Of a stretch of DNA of 64,000 bases, positions 54,617 through 62,612 are shown one piece after another (within the stretch, counting starts at the first letter, position 1; every line of letters starts with the position of its first letter). Source of the stretch: Acinetobacter guillouiae CIP 63.46 (lineage in GTDB: Bacteria > Pseudomonadota > Gammaproteobacteria > Pseudomonadales > Moraxellaceae); contig NZ_KB849283.1 of assembly GCF_000368145.1 (NCBI RefSeq), positions 1,204,324 to 1,268,323 of the forward strand. Direction: 5' to 3'. Below the pieces are notes generated by a model. It was not told where the DNA came from. It was given only the letters and a program-made list of their open reading frames with translations, and ran no database searches. Made by a program: the position numbers and the translations under genes.

Positions 54617-56101
54617 TCAATTCTCCACGCCGTGGTATAAACGAATATGTTTGAAATTAAAATATTCAAGCAATCCTTCACGACCATGTTCGTAGCCAAC
54701 GCCACTTTGCTTACGACCACCATAAGCAGCATTCATTATTCCAGCGTCAACGTTATTGATCGCAACATTGCCATAGTCAAGACCCGCTGAAACCCGGTGA
54801 ATTTCTGCCAAATTTTGAGCATAACAATAAGCCGCTAAACCATAAGGCGTATCATTGGCATAGCTGATTGCCTCATCCAAATCATCAAAAGGTGCAACCC
54901 CAACCAAAGGACCGAACGTTTCTTCGCTCATGACTTGCATACTATGCTTACAATCCGCGATCACAGTGGGACGAAAAAAATGTCCTTTGGCATATTGAGT
55001 CCCCTCTGGTGCTTTACCACCAGCCACCAATCGTGCGCCTTTAACCAAAGCATCTTGGAGATGGATACGCGTTTTATCCAAAGGTTCAGCAGATGCCATT
55101 GCGCCGAGATCAGCGGCTGGATTTTCCAAGCCGTTATCGACACTCAATGCATCAGCTGCCGCTGCAAGTTGAGTAACAAACTCCTCATATACTGCGCGAT
55201 GCACATAGATGCGATTAATCGCAATACAGATTTGCCCACAATTACGGAAGCTACGACGTGCTGCACCTTTGACCGCTGCATCAAGATCGGCACTCGCAGT
55301 GACAATCATCGGGCAATTGCCACCCAACTCTAAAGACAGACGTTTCACTTGTGGGCAACTTTGTTGAATATGCAAACCCACTGCACTTGAGCCCGTAAAT
55401 GCAATTTTATCCACTAGCGGATGCTCGACCAGTGCCTGCCCCACTTGTGAGCCTTTACCCGTCAATACATTGACTACTCCTGCAGGAATACCCGCTGCAT
55501 GACATTTTTGTGCAATTGCCAAAGCAGTAAATGGCGTCAATTCAGCAGGTTTAATAACGATGCTACATCCAGCAGCAAGGCTGGCACATAATTTCCACCC
55601 CACCAACTCAGCGGGATAGTTCCATGGTGTAATTGCAGCAACCACACCAATCGGTTCACGTACCACTAAACTTTGGAATCCTTGTTGATCATTGGGAATA
55701 ATTTCACCATGCACTCGCGTGGCTTCTTCAGCATAAAAATGACATGCTTCAGCGAGTTTTAGAATTTCACCTTTTGCTTCATTAACAGGTTTGCCTTGTT
55801 CCGCTGTCATGATCACTGCCATATTTAAGGCATCCGCAGCAATAAGGTCGCCTAAACGATGCAAAGCGATCGCACGCGTTTTTGGCACGAACTTAGACCA
55901 TGAAGCAAATGCATAACGTGCAGCAGAAACAGCCGCATCAATCTCATCCGTTGTTGCTGCAGCAATATGACCAATCACCTCACCCGTTGCAGGGTTTAGC
56001 ACAGGCAAGCGAGACCCTTTGCCTTTAGAAAATTTTCCGTCGATATATAAAGTACTGTCGAGTACAGCGATTGATTCAGCTAAAGCATTATTTTTCATCA
56101 T
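54617..56101 (-). CDS. NAD(P)-dependent aldehyde dehydrogenase (succinate-semialdehyde/glycolaldehyde type)
   Basis: This 494-residue aldehyde dehydrogenase has ITPWNYPAELVGWKLCASLAAGCSIVIKPAE near residue 160, the cofactor loop FTGSSAVG near 232, SLELGGNCPMIV with the catalytic Glu and RNCGQICIAINR with the catalytic Cys. It groups with succinate-semialdehyde/lactaldehyde-type enzymes. In this locus it might oxidise glycolaldehyde or a sugar semialdehyde, distinct from the KGSADH at 45271. It is the first gene of the minus-strand operon, 53 bp after an operator-like palindrome. Substrate is inferred only. Confidence 0.88.
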   Translation of the reverse strand: MMKNNALAESIAVLDSTLYIDGKFSKGKGSRLPVLNPATGEVIGHIAAATTDEIDAAVSAARYAFASWSKFVPKTRAIALHRLGDLIAADALNMAVIMTAEQGKPVNEAKGEILKLAEACHFYAEEATRVHGEIIPNDQQGFQSLVVREPIGVVAAITPWNYPAELVGWKLCASLAAGCSIVIKPAELTPFTALAIAQKCHAAGIPAGVVNVLTGKGSQVGQALVEHPLVDKIAFTGSSAVGLHIQQSCPQVKRLSLELGGNCPMIVTASADLDAAVKGAARRSFRNCGQICIAINRIYVHRAVYEEFVTQLAAAADALSVDNGLENPAADLGAMASAEPLDKTRIHLQDALVKGARLVAGGKAPEGTQYAKGHFFRPTVIADCKHSMQVMSEETFGPLVGVAPFDDLDEAISYANDTPYGLAAYCYAQNLAEIHRVSAGLDYGNVAINNVDAGIMNAAYGGRKQSGVGYEHGREGLLEYFNFKHIRLYHGVEN

Positions 56102-56153
56102 TTACTTGACGCCTTCCTATGCGAGTAATCTTGTTATTCATTGTTAAAATATA

Positions 56154-56164
56154 TAGTAATACTA
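56154..56164. promoter_or_regulatory. RpiR operator candidate, minus-strand operon
   Basis: TAGTAATACTA is a perfect palindrome identical to the site at 50584. It lies 53 bp upstream of the aldehyde dehydrogenase-xylB operon, in the 291-bp divergent gap. Confidence 0.55.
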
Positions 56165-56346
56165 TTTTTATGCAAGAATAATTTATAAATTATCTGAAAA
56201 CCCTTTTGAAAAACATCAAAACCAACAATAAAAATAAAATAATTTATAAATAAAAAACAAATAAATATATTAAAAACCCATTAATGTAAGCGAATAATAT
56301 CTGCATATACTCAATACACTACTTGACCAAAGCTAAAATTAAAAAG

Positions 56347-56357
56347 TAGTATTACTA
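56347..56357. promoter_or_regulatory. RpiR operator candidate, plus-strand operon
   Basis: TAGTATTACTA is the same palindrome read from the other strand. It lies 36 bp upstream of the XylX-like gene and faces the site at 56154 across the divergent gap. Confidence 0.55.
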
Positions 56358-56392
56358 GATAGAAGAAATGATAAACAAAGGAAGGATTCTCC

Positions 56393-57538
56393 ATGTTACC
56401 CACATCACTCAACAGCGCCAAATTGGTTGGTCGTGTTTGGCTTCCTCACAAAGGGCCATCGGTTGTCATCTTACGTGACAACATACTGATTGATGTCACC
56501 GAGTCAGTCATCTCAATGGCTGACTTTCTTGACTATGATCCTACTGGTCGTTTTGACCAACTCACTGGTGAAGTACTTGGAAAAATTGATGATTTAGTGC
56601 TTGATCCTACAGAAATGGGTTACCACGCAGATCGTCCTTGCTTACTTGCCCCCTGTGACTTTCAATCCTTAAAAGCTTGTGGGGTTACTTTTGCCAAAAG
56701 TATGGTTGAACGTGTCATCGATGAACGAACCTCGGGTGATCCTGCTCGTGCCGAAGCATTACGTCAACGTATAGGTACACTGATCGGTGGCAGTTTATCG
56801 AATATTCAAGCGGGTTCTGAGCAAGCAGCTGAAGTTAAAGCGACATTGATTGCTGAAGGTTTATGGTCACAATATCTCGAAGTCGGGATTGGGCCAGATG
56901 CAGAAGTCTTCACCAAGTCACAACCCATGTCTGCTGTAGGTTATGGTGCACAAGTGGGGATTAATCGGATTTCAGCATGGAACAACCCTGAGCCAGAAAT
57001 AGTGTTGGCGGTGGATAGCCAAGGCAATATCCGTGGTGCGACGCTGGGTAATGATGTCAATCTACGCGATGTTGAAGGCCGTTCAGCGCTATTACTCGGC
57101 AAGGCAAAAGACAATAACGCATCATGTTCAATTGGCCCGTTTATCCGTCTATTTGACTCAGAGTTCACCCTTAGCGATATTGAGAATGCCACGCTTCACA
57201 TGTCTGTAACTGGTGCAGAAGATGGTTTCAGCATGTCGGGACACTCCAATATGGCTGAAATCAGTCGTAAACCCGCGCATCTGGTCGCACAAACCTACAA
57301 TGACTCGCATCAGTACCCAGATGGCTTTATGTTATTTTTAGGCACAATGTTCGCGCCAACACAAGATCGAGAAGGTCAAGGTTCTGGCTTTACCCATAAA
57401 CCTGGTGACGTGGTCGAAATCTCAACTCCGCTTTTAGGCACATTACGCAATACTGTTGTTTATGCTGATCAAGCACAACCATGGACTTATGGAACCCGTG
57501 CACTGATGCGTAATTTAGTAAAACGAGGAGTGCTCTAA
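56393..57538 (+). CDS. XylX-type 2-keto-3-deoxypentonate dehydratase (FAH superfamily)
   Basis: This 381-residue protein belongs to the long FAH-superfamily branch that includes XylX, which dehydrates 2-keto-3-deoxy-pentonate to 2-oxoglutarate semialdehyde. It shares KLVGRVWLPHKGPSVVILR at the start, TFAKSMVERVI near residue 105, YLEVGIGPDAEVFTKSQPMSAVGYGAQVG near 165 and NDVNLRDVEGRSALLLGKAKDNNASCSIGPFIRLFD near 222, where acidic metal ligands of the fold lie. The partner semialdehyde dehydrogenase is at 45271. An AAGGAAGG ribosome-binding site is present. Its stop overlaps the next start by one base. Confidence 0.87.
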   Translation: MLPTSLNSAKLVGRVWLPHKGPSVVILRDNILIDVTESVISMADFLDYDPTGRFDQLTGEVLGKIDDLVLDPTEMGYHADRPCLLAPCDFQSLKACGVTFAKSMVERVIDERTSGDPARAEALRQRIGTLIGGSLSNIQAGSEQAAEVKATLIAEGLWSQYLEVGIGPDAEVFTKSQPMSAVGYGAQVGINRISAWNNPEPEIVLAVDSQGNIRGATLGNDVNLRDVEGRSALLLGKAKDNNASCSIGPFIRLFDSEFTLSDIENATLHMSVTGAEDGFSMSGHSNMAEISRKPAHLVAQTYNDSHQYPDGFMLFLGTMFAPTQDREGQGSGFTHKPGDVVEISTPLLGTLRNTVVYADQAQPWTYGTRALMRNLVKRGVL

Positions 57539-58491
57539 TGAAATTAGTGGTCACTGATCAAGCCTTTGGCAATACACGACATGAGCAAGCGGCCGCGCAA
57601 GTTGCTGGGGCAAGTTTTGCAGCATTTCAATGCCGTAGTGAAGCAGAAACAGTACAAGCCGTTGCAGGAGCAAATGTAGTACTCAACAACTTTGCACCAA
57701 TGACCCATCGTGTGATGCAGGCCATGGCAACTGGTGCAACCATTGTACGTTATGGGGTTGGTGTCGATAATGTTGATCTCGTCGCAGCAAAACAACTTGG
57801 GATACAGGTTTGTAATGTACCTGATTATGGTATAGAAGAAGTCGCTGATCATGCGGCTGCCATGACCTTGATGATGGCACGTAAACTCAATCAGTATGAC
57901 CAAGGTATCCGCGCAGGTGAATGGAAGATCGATCGGATGGTTACGGGTATTCGTTCGTTGCGTAATACCACCGTAGGTTTAATCGGGCTGGGACGTATTG
58001 CGAAAGCTTATGTCTCACGCCTCGCTGCCTTTGGTTGTCATATGATTGGCTTTGACCCATATGTCACCGAAGCGCAAGCAAAAGCACTAGGCGTTCACTT
58101 AATGTCACAGGAGCAAGTGATTTCTTATGCCCATGTTTTATCGCTACATGTTCCACTGACCCCAGCAACACGTCATTTGATTGATGCTGAGGCGATGGCA
58201 AAAATGCCTCAGGGTTCAATCATTATCAATTGCTCAAGAGGTGGATTGATTGATGAAACAGCATTAGCCGCAGCCTTGCTCAGTGGACAAATCTCAGGCG
58301 CAGGACTTGATGTCTTTGCACAAGAGCCATTACCAGCAGACTCGCCTTTACGTACAACACCTCATTTAATCATGTCTCCACATGCAGCGTTTTTTTCTGA
58401 TACATCGGTAGATACCTTACAGCGCTTAGCCGCTGAAGAAGCATTACGCTGTTTACGTGGTGAACCGTTACGATGCTCACTCATCACATAA
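57538..58491 (+). CDS. D-2-hydroxyacid dehydrogenase (C-terminal dehydrogenase type)
   Basis: This 317-residue NAD-dependent enzyme has the Rossmann motif GLIGLGRIAKAYVSRL near residue 147. The catalytic triad is Arg in NCSRGGLIDE near 235, Glu in AGLDVFAQEPLP near 263 and His in SPHAAFFSD near 284. The family reduces 2-keto acids or oxidises D-2-hydroxy acids, and members act on glyoxylate, hydroxypyruvate and phosphoglycerate. Here it may reduce or oxidise a 2-keto intermediate or a C2 by-product of the pentose pathway. It is coupled to the XylX-like gene by a TAATG overlap. Confidence 0.88.
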   Translation: MKLVVTDQAFGNTRHEQAAAQVAGASFAAFQCRSEAETVQAVAGANVVLNNFAPMTHRVMQAMATGATIVRYGVGVDNVDLVAAKQLGIQVCNVPDYGIEEVADHAAAMTLMMARKLNQYDQGIRAGEWKIDRMVTGIRSLRNTTVGLIGLGRIAKAYVSRLAAFGCHMIGFDPYVTEAQAKALGVHLMSQEQVISYAHVLSLHVPLTPATRHLIDAEAMAKMPQGSIIINCSRGGLIDETALAAALLSGQISGAGLDVFAQEPLPADSPLRTTPHLIMSPHAAFFSDTSVDTLQRLAAEEALRCLRGEPLRCSLIT

Positions 58492-58516
58492 AATGGAAAA
58501 GACAAAGAGAAAAGAT

Positions 58517-59278
58517 ATGGATTATCGCAAGAAAATGGACTTAAGCAATAAACTGGCACTGGTCACAGGTGCAGGTCAAGGCATAGGCGCAGCAATTGCT
58601 GAAGCACTGGCAGCGACAGGCGCCGAAGTTATTTGTACCGACATCTTACTGGATCGTGCAACAACAACTGTACAAGCGTTAAAAGCCAAGGGCTATCTTG
58701 CGCGTGCGGAAAGATTAGATGTCACGGATAGTGCAGCGATTAATGCGCTTGCTCAAGCTTTACCAGCACTGGATATATTGGTATGTAATGCGGGCATTGT
58801 GACAAACACCCCAGCTGAGCACATGACAGATGAGGAGTGGGATAATGTCATCAACATCAACTTGACTGGCATCTTTAAGACATGTCGTGGCTTTGCCCGT
58901 CAAATGCTGGATGCTGGACGAGGATCGATTATCAATATTGGTTCAATGTCAGGACAGATTGTCAACGTGCCACAACCACAATGTCACTACAATGCCTCAA
59001 AAGCAGGCGTGCATCATTTAACGAAATCTCTTGCGGTTGAATGGGCTCAACGTCATATTCGGGTGAATGCTGTTGCCCCCACCTATATTGAAACACCGTT
59101 ATTAAAAAATCTTGAAAACCAAGATCACTTAGTCAATCAATGGCTGGATATGACACCGGCCAAACGTATGGGGCAAGCTCATGAAATTGCGTCTATTGTG
59201 CAATTTCTGGCTTCAGATGCCTCAAGTCTAATCACAGGTTCAATCATTACGGCGGATGCAGGCTATACCTGTATTTAA
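58517..59278 (+). CDS. SDR polyol dehydrogenase, galactitol/arabitol dehydrogenase-like
   Basis: I start at 58517 (MDYRKK), 25 bp after the previous stop. The frame stays open upstream, but that part overlaps the preceding gene. The MDYR opening matches galactitol dehydrogenases. The 253-residue SDR has TGAGQGIG, CNAGI, the catalytic Ser in NIGSMSGQIVNVPQPQ and YNASKAG, followed by VRVNAVAPTYIETPL-like RVNAVAPTYIETPL. The GSMSG-IVN-PQ block is diagnostic of polyol-acting SDRs. It probably oxidises a pentitol or hexitol to a ketose, complementing the zinc enzyme at 42668. The ribosome-binding site (AAAGAGAAAAG) is weak. Confidence 0.85.
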   Translation: MDYRKKMDLSNKLALVTGAGQGIGAAIAEALAATGAEVICTDILLDRATTTVQALKAKGYLARAERLDVTDSAAINALAQALPALDILVCNAGIVTNTPAEHMTDEEWDNVININLTGIFKTCRGFARQMLDAGRGSIINIGSMSGQIVNVPQPQCHYNASKAGVHHLTKSLAVEWAQRHIRVNAVAPTYIETPLLKNLENQDHLVNQWLDMTPAKRMGQAHEIASIVQFLASDASSLITGSIITADAGYTCI

Positions 59279-59844
59279 AATCAACACGCTCAATGCGATC
59301 TATTAAGCTTGGGCCTAACTCGAAAATAAAGGAAGATGATCTTATTCAAGCATTGGAACAGAATCAGATTATGGGGTATGGTACAGATATAGTGGATCAG
59401 CAATCCAGTTGAGCGGCTTGTTGTTTAATCAAGTCGAATAGCCCAAAGCAACTCAAGCCTCATCTGCTTAATTTATCCATTACAGGAGAGATGACTAAAA
59501 CAATCACTGAAACATAGCAATGATTATTTTCAACGCTATTTCGATATTAAAAGACGATTTAAATAAGAATATTCCAAAGATTAAACGGAATTTAATTGAC
59601 TGGACAAACAAAGTGAAAATGATGCTGAAAGAGAAAAAAATTCTTGTGAATTTATTGAAATTTTCTCTTTTAAAAACTTAACTTATAACCAACTCGCTCA
59701 AAACCTATTCATTTTAAATGCACTGCTTTTAATTGTAAGACTCTAAATGATTAGGTTATTTAAAACAATGAATTGAATCAATGGATGTTGATCTCAATAC
59801 AGTAAAATCAATTCTCATGGACAGGAATAACAAGGGAGAACACT
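59279..59844. other. Gap with a probable gene remnant
   Basis: This 566-bp stretch holds a possible 2-hydroxyacid dehydrogenase fragment at 59293-59412. After that it is AT-rich DNA without recognisable genes up to the AAGGGAG ribosome-binding site of tatA copy 2. Confidence 0.45.
59293..59412 (+). pseudogene. Possible remnant of a 2-hydroxyacid dehydrogenase
   Basis: A 39-codon frame reads KIKEDDLIQALEQNQIMGYGTDI before a stop. This resembles the stretch of 2-hydroxyacid dehydrogenases just after the catalytic Arg (VDEAALIQAL...GAGLDVF). The preceding bases can be read in another frame as INT, as in the usual INTSRG, which would imply a frameshift. The rest of the gene is missing. The similarity is short, so this is tentative. 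Confidence 0.35.
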
Positions 59845-60063
59845 ATGGCTGGTTTATCAATTTGGCATGTAATCATTTTTGCAATTGTGGTTATTTTATT
59901 ATTCGGAACCTCTAAGCTTAAAAATATTGGTAAAGATGTTGGCGGCGCAGTCAAAGACTTTAAAAAATCAATGCGTGAGGAAGAAAACATCGCATTAAAA
60001 GAAACCAACACGCTTGAACATGAGGAGACCAAGAAACCATCCGACTCAACCATTAACAGCTAA
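59845..60063 (+). CDS. tatA: Sec-independent protein translocase TatA, copy 2
   Basis: This 72-residue TatA matches copy 1 at all but two of the first 42 residues (Ile for Leu at 10, Ile for Leu at 28). It then diverges in the polar tail ([19 protein letters not shown]). It opens a second complete tatABC operon on the plus strand with a good AAGGGAG ribosome-binding site. High similarity suggests a duplication of the whole operon within the lineage or by transfer. Confidence 0.95.
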   Translation: MAGLSIWHVIIFAIVVILLFGTSKLKNIGKDVGGAVKDFKKSMREEENIALKETNTLEHEETKKPSDSTINS

Positions 60064-60080
60064 GTTTAGGGATGATATAG

Positions 60081-60563
60081 ATGTTTAATGTTGGAATGTC
60101 TGAACTTTTTGTGTTTGGCATTATCGCTCTTCTGGTACTTGGACCAGAAAAACTGCCAGAGGCCGCTCGTTTCGCGGGGAAATGGTATGCCAAACTCATG
60201 CATTTTGTGAACAATGCCAAACAAGATATTGACCGTGAACTCGGGTTATTCGAACTGCGTGAGCAAGTCCAACAAGAAATGCAGCGTATGGCAGAGCTTG
60301 AACAAAAAATGCAATCCCAACTTGCTGAACTTCGGCAGCAAACAGAGGCAAGCGACGCTAAACAACAGCTACAGAGCAGCGGCACTGAAAAAACAGCAAA
60401 GTTTAACAGTTTGATTTATTGTGATTTGTTGAGTAATCAAGCGTATTACTCAGTATTTACACCCCATTATTTGCAAAAAATTTTACAGCATCAACCACTA
60501 TCTAATGATCATCAGACAGAGCCTAAAGCCTCATCTCCGGTAAAATTAAAGGTGATCGCATGA
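60081..60563 (+). CDS. tatB: Sec-independent protein translocase TatB, copy 2
   Basis: This 160-residue TatB keeps the N-terminal helix with Glu8 (GMSELFVFGIIALLVLGPEKLPEAARF) and the QDIDRELGLFELREQVQQEMQRMAELEQKMQ coiled coil shared with copy 1. It differs in the C-terminal 80 residues. The conserved front and divergent tail fit a duplicated gene under relaxed constraint in its tail. Its last four bases overlap tatC. Confidence 0.93.
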   Translation: MFNVGMSELFVFGIIALLVLGPEKLPEAARFAGKWYAKLMHFVNNAKQDIDRELGLFELREQVQQEMQRMAELEQKMQSQLAELRQQTEASDAKQQLQSSGTEKTAKFNSLIYCDLLSNQAYYSVFTPHYLQKILQHQPLSNDHQTEPKASSPVKLKVIA

Positions 60564-61345
60564 ATACACAGCTCCCTCAATCTTCATCACCCGCTGTGAT
60601 TGCAAAAGACCTACCGTCTGAAGAACTACAGCAAATGCCACTGATTGAACATTTGGTGGCACTTCGTCAACATTTGTTTAAAACGGTAGGGGTTCTATTC
60701 GCACTATTTTTTTGTTTATTGCCTTTTGCCAATCGAACATATCAACTACTCTCAGAACCGTTAAGAGCACAGCTTCCTGCCAATTCATCCATGATCGCAA
60801 CAGATGTCACCGCAACATTTATGGCGCCATTTAAGCTTAACTTTTTTGTGGCGATTCTGCTGGCAATGCCTTTTATTATTTATCAGCTCTGGAGTTTTAT
60901 TAAACCTGCACTTTATGAAAAAGAAAGATCACTGGCACTTCCCTTGTTGTTAGGTAGCATCCTATTATTTTACGCAGGAATTGCCTTCGCTTACTTTATT
61001 GTACTACCTTCTATTCTGCACTTTTTCATTAGCGTCTCTCCCGAAACCGTCGCACCCATGACCGATATCAATAGTTATCTCAGCTTTTGTTTAAAGTTAT
61101 TTTTGGTGTTTGGGGTAACTTTTGAAATTCCAATGATCACACTTTTATTGATTTTGATTGGTGTGGTTAGCACTCAGAGTTTAATTGCAAAACGCCGCTT
61201 TATTATAGTGGGCTGTTTTTTTATCGCTATGTTTGTAACACCACCTGATGCAATTTCCATGATTATGCTTGCGATCCCAATGTGGTTATTGTTTGAGCTG
61301 GGTTTATTATTTGGAAAATTACTGGAAAAGCGAAGAAAGCTCTAA
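60560..61345 (+). CDS. tatC: Sec-independent protein translocase TatC, copy 2
   Basis: This 261-residue, six-helix TatC is nearly identical to copy 1 from FANRTY through VTPPDAISMIMLAIPMW. The first cytoplasmic motif reads HLVALR, again lacking the glutamate of E. coli HLIELR, and the EKER loop keeps its glutamate. The N-terminal 30 residues differ between copies. With TatA2 and TatB2 it could form an independent translocase or exchange subunits with copy 1. Confidence 0.95.
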   Translation: MNTQLPQSSSPAVIAKDLPSEELQQMPLIEHLVALRQHLFKTVGVLFALFFCLLPFANRTYQLLSEPLRAQLPANSSMIATDVTATFMAPFKLNFFVAILLAMPFIIYQLWSFIKPALYEKERSLALPLLLGSILLFYAGIAFAYFIVLPSILHFFISVSPETVAPMTDINSYLSFCLKLFLVFGVTFEIPMITLLLILIGVVSTQSLIAKRRFIIVGCFFIAMFVTPPDAISMIMLAIPMWLLFELGLLFGKLLEKRRKL

Positions 61346-61430
61346 ACTCATCCAACTAGCTTAAAACACTAAACCTCCAATCTAAGACTAAACCCAAAAT
61401 TTAAACTTAAAAAACTTATAATCAAAGAAA

Positions 61431-61456
61431 TGGCATGCTCCTCAATGAGCATGCCA
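61431..61456 (-). terminator. Hairpin terminator after areB
   Basis: TGGCATGCTC (61431-61440) pairs perfectly with GAGCATGCCA (61447-61456). On the minus strand TTTCTTTGATT follows, suiting termination of areB. It also lies between the convergent tatC copy 2 and areB. Confidence 0.75.
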
Positions 61457-61463
61457 TGCAAGA

Positions 61464-62579
61464 TTATGCAATTTTAATAATCGGTTTGAGTGTAATACCC
61501 TTGTGACTATCTATCGCAGCTTGATTGATTTCATCAAATGCATAGAATTTTACAAGTTGGTCAAAGGGAAATTTCCCTTGTTGATATAAGCGGACTAACT
61601 CAGGGATAAATTTCTTGGGCGAACCACTCCCCTCAACGACACCTAAAATCGTTTTCCCACCCAATAACAGATCATTTACATCAAATTGTGCAGTTGTGCC
61701 TAATTGAGGTGCACCTACCACGGCGATTTTACCTAAAATACCCAGCGCATCAACACCTTGTTTTAATATCTCAGGTCGCCCAGTAGATTCCAATGCAAAG
61801 TTGACTCCACCATCAGTAATCTCTTTAATCGCAGCCACAGGATCTTGAGTTTTACTATTGATCACATGAGTTGCACCCAATTGTTTTGCCAATTCCAAAC
61901 GTGATTCAACAATATCAACAGCGATAATGATCGAAGCGCCACACACTTTTGCCGCAAGTAAAGCACTCAGACCAACAGCGCCGGCACCCCAAGTCACAAA
62001 ACTACTGGCAGGTGTCACTTTTAAAGCATTTATACATGCGCCAGCACCTGTTTGAATACCACAACCTAATGGTCCTAATAGTTCAATTGGTACGTCTTTG
62101 GTCACTTTAACCGTGTTATTTTCACGACTTAAAGCATAGGTTGCAAAGGAGGATTGGGCAAAAAAATGATCATTTACCACGCCTTGATCATGGGTACAAA
62201 GCGCATGATTCCCTTCTGAATCTGCCCCACTAAAATTTCGTCCAAAAAACTCTGAACAATAGGCAGGATTACCAGTATTACATTGGGTACATTTCCCACA
62301 ATAACCATAGCTTAAAACCACATGATCGCCGACTTGAAGCTCGGTTACGTTAGGGCCAATCGCCTCAATAATTCCTGACCCTTCATGTCCAAGGACGGCA
62401 GGCAGCGGTACCGGATAATATTGATCACGTACAATCAAATCGGTGTGGCACATTCCTGTAGCAACCACTTTTACCAATACTTCATCACCTTGCGGCTGAC
62501 GTATTTTTAAAGCTTGCAGCTCAAAGTCAGCACCTTTACATGGGGTCACTGCGGCAATAATATCTTTTAATTCACTCAT
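61464..62579 (-). CDS. areB: Aryl (benzyl) alcohol dehydrogenase
   Basis: The start at 62579 follows AGGA; six upstream codons are dropped. The 371-residue zinc-dependent dehydrogenase has GMCHTDLIVRDQYYPVPLPAVLGHEGSGII with catalytic zinc ligands and the structural zinc lobe GYCGKCTQCNTGNPAYC. LGPLGCGIQTGAGACINAL and the NAD motif GAGAVGLSALLAA follow. This is the pattern of AreB/XylB-type benzyl alcohol dehydrogenases, which oxidise benzyl alcohols to benzaldehydes. It follows the benzaldehyde dehydrogenase gene by 33 bp. The A. baylyi esterase gene areA is not downstream here. Confidence 0.9.
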   Translation of the reverse strand: MSELKDIIAAVTPCKGADFELQALKIRQPQGDEVLVKVVATGMCHTDLIVRDQYYPVPLPAVLGHEGSGIIEAIGPNVTELQVGDHVVLSYGYCGKCTQCNTGNPAYCSEFFGRNFSGADSEGNHALCTHDQGVVNDHFFAQSSFATYALSRENNTVKVTKDVPIELLGPLGCGIQTGAGACINALKVTPASSFVTWGAGAVGLSALLAAKVCGASIIIAVDIVESRLELAKQLGATHVINSKTQDPVAAIKEITDGGVNFALESTGRPEILKQGVDALGILGKIAVVGAPQLGTTAQFDVNDLLLGGKTILGVVEGSGSPKKFIPELVRLYQQGKFPFDQLVKFYAFDEINQAAIDSHKGITLKPIIKIA

Positions 62580-62612
62580 GGTATAACGTCCTGTCATGAT
62601 TTATTTAATTGT

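Noticed and set aside
54935-55333. A 132-codon frame antisense to the aldehyde dehydrogenase
   Set aside because: The opposite strand encodes conserved catalytic motifs of the dehydrogenase. The antisense frame is Cys/Thr-rich without any domain.
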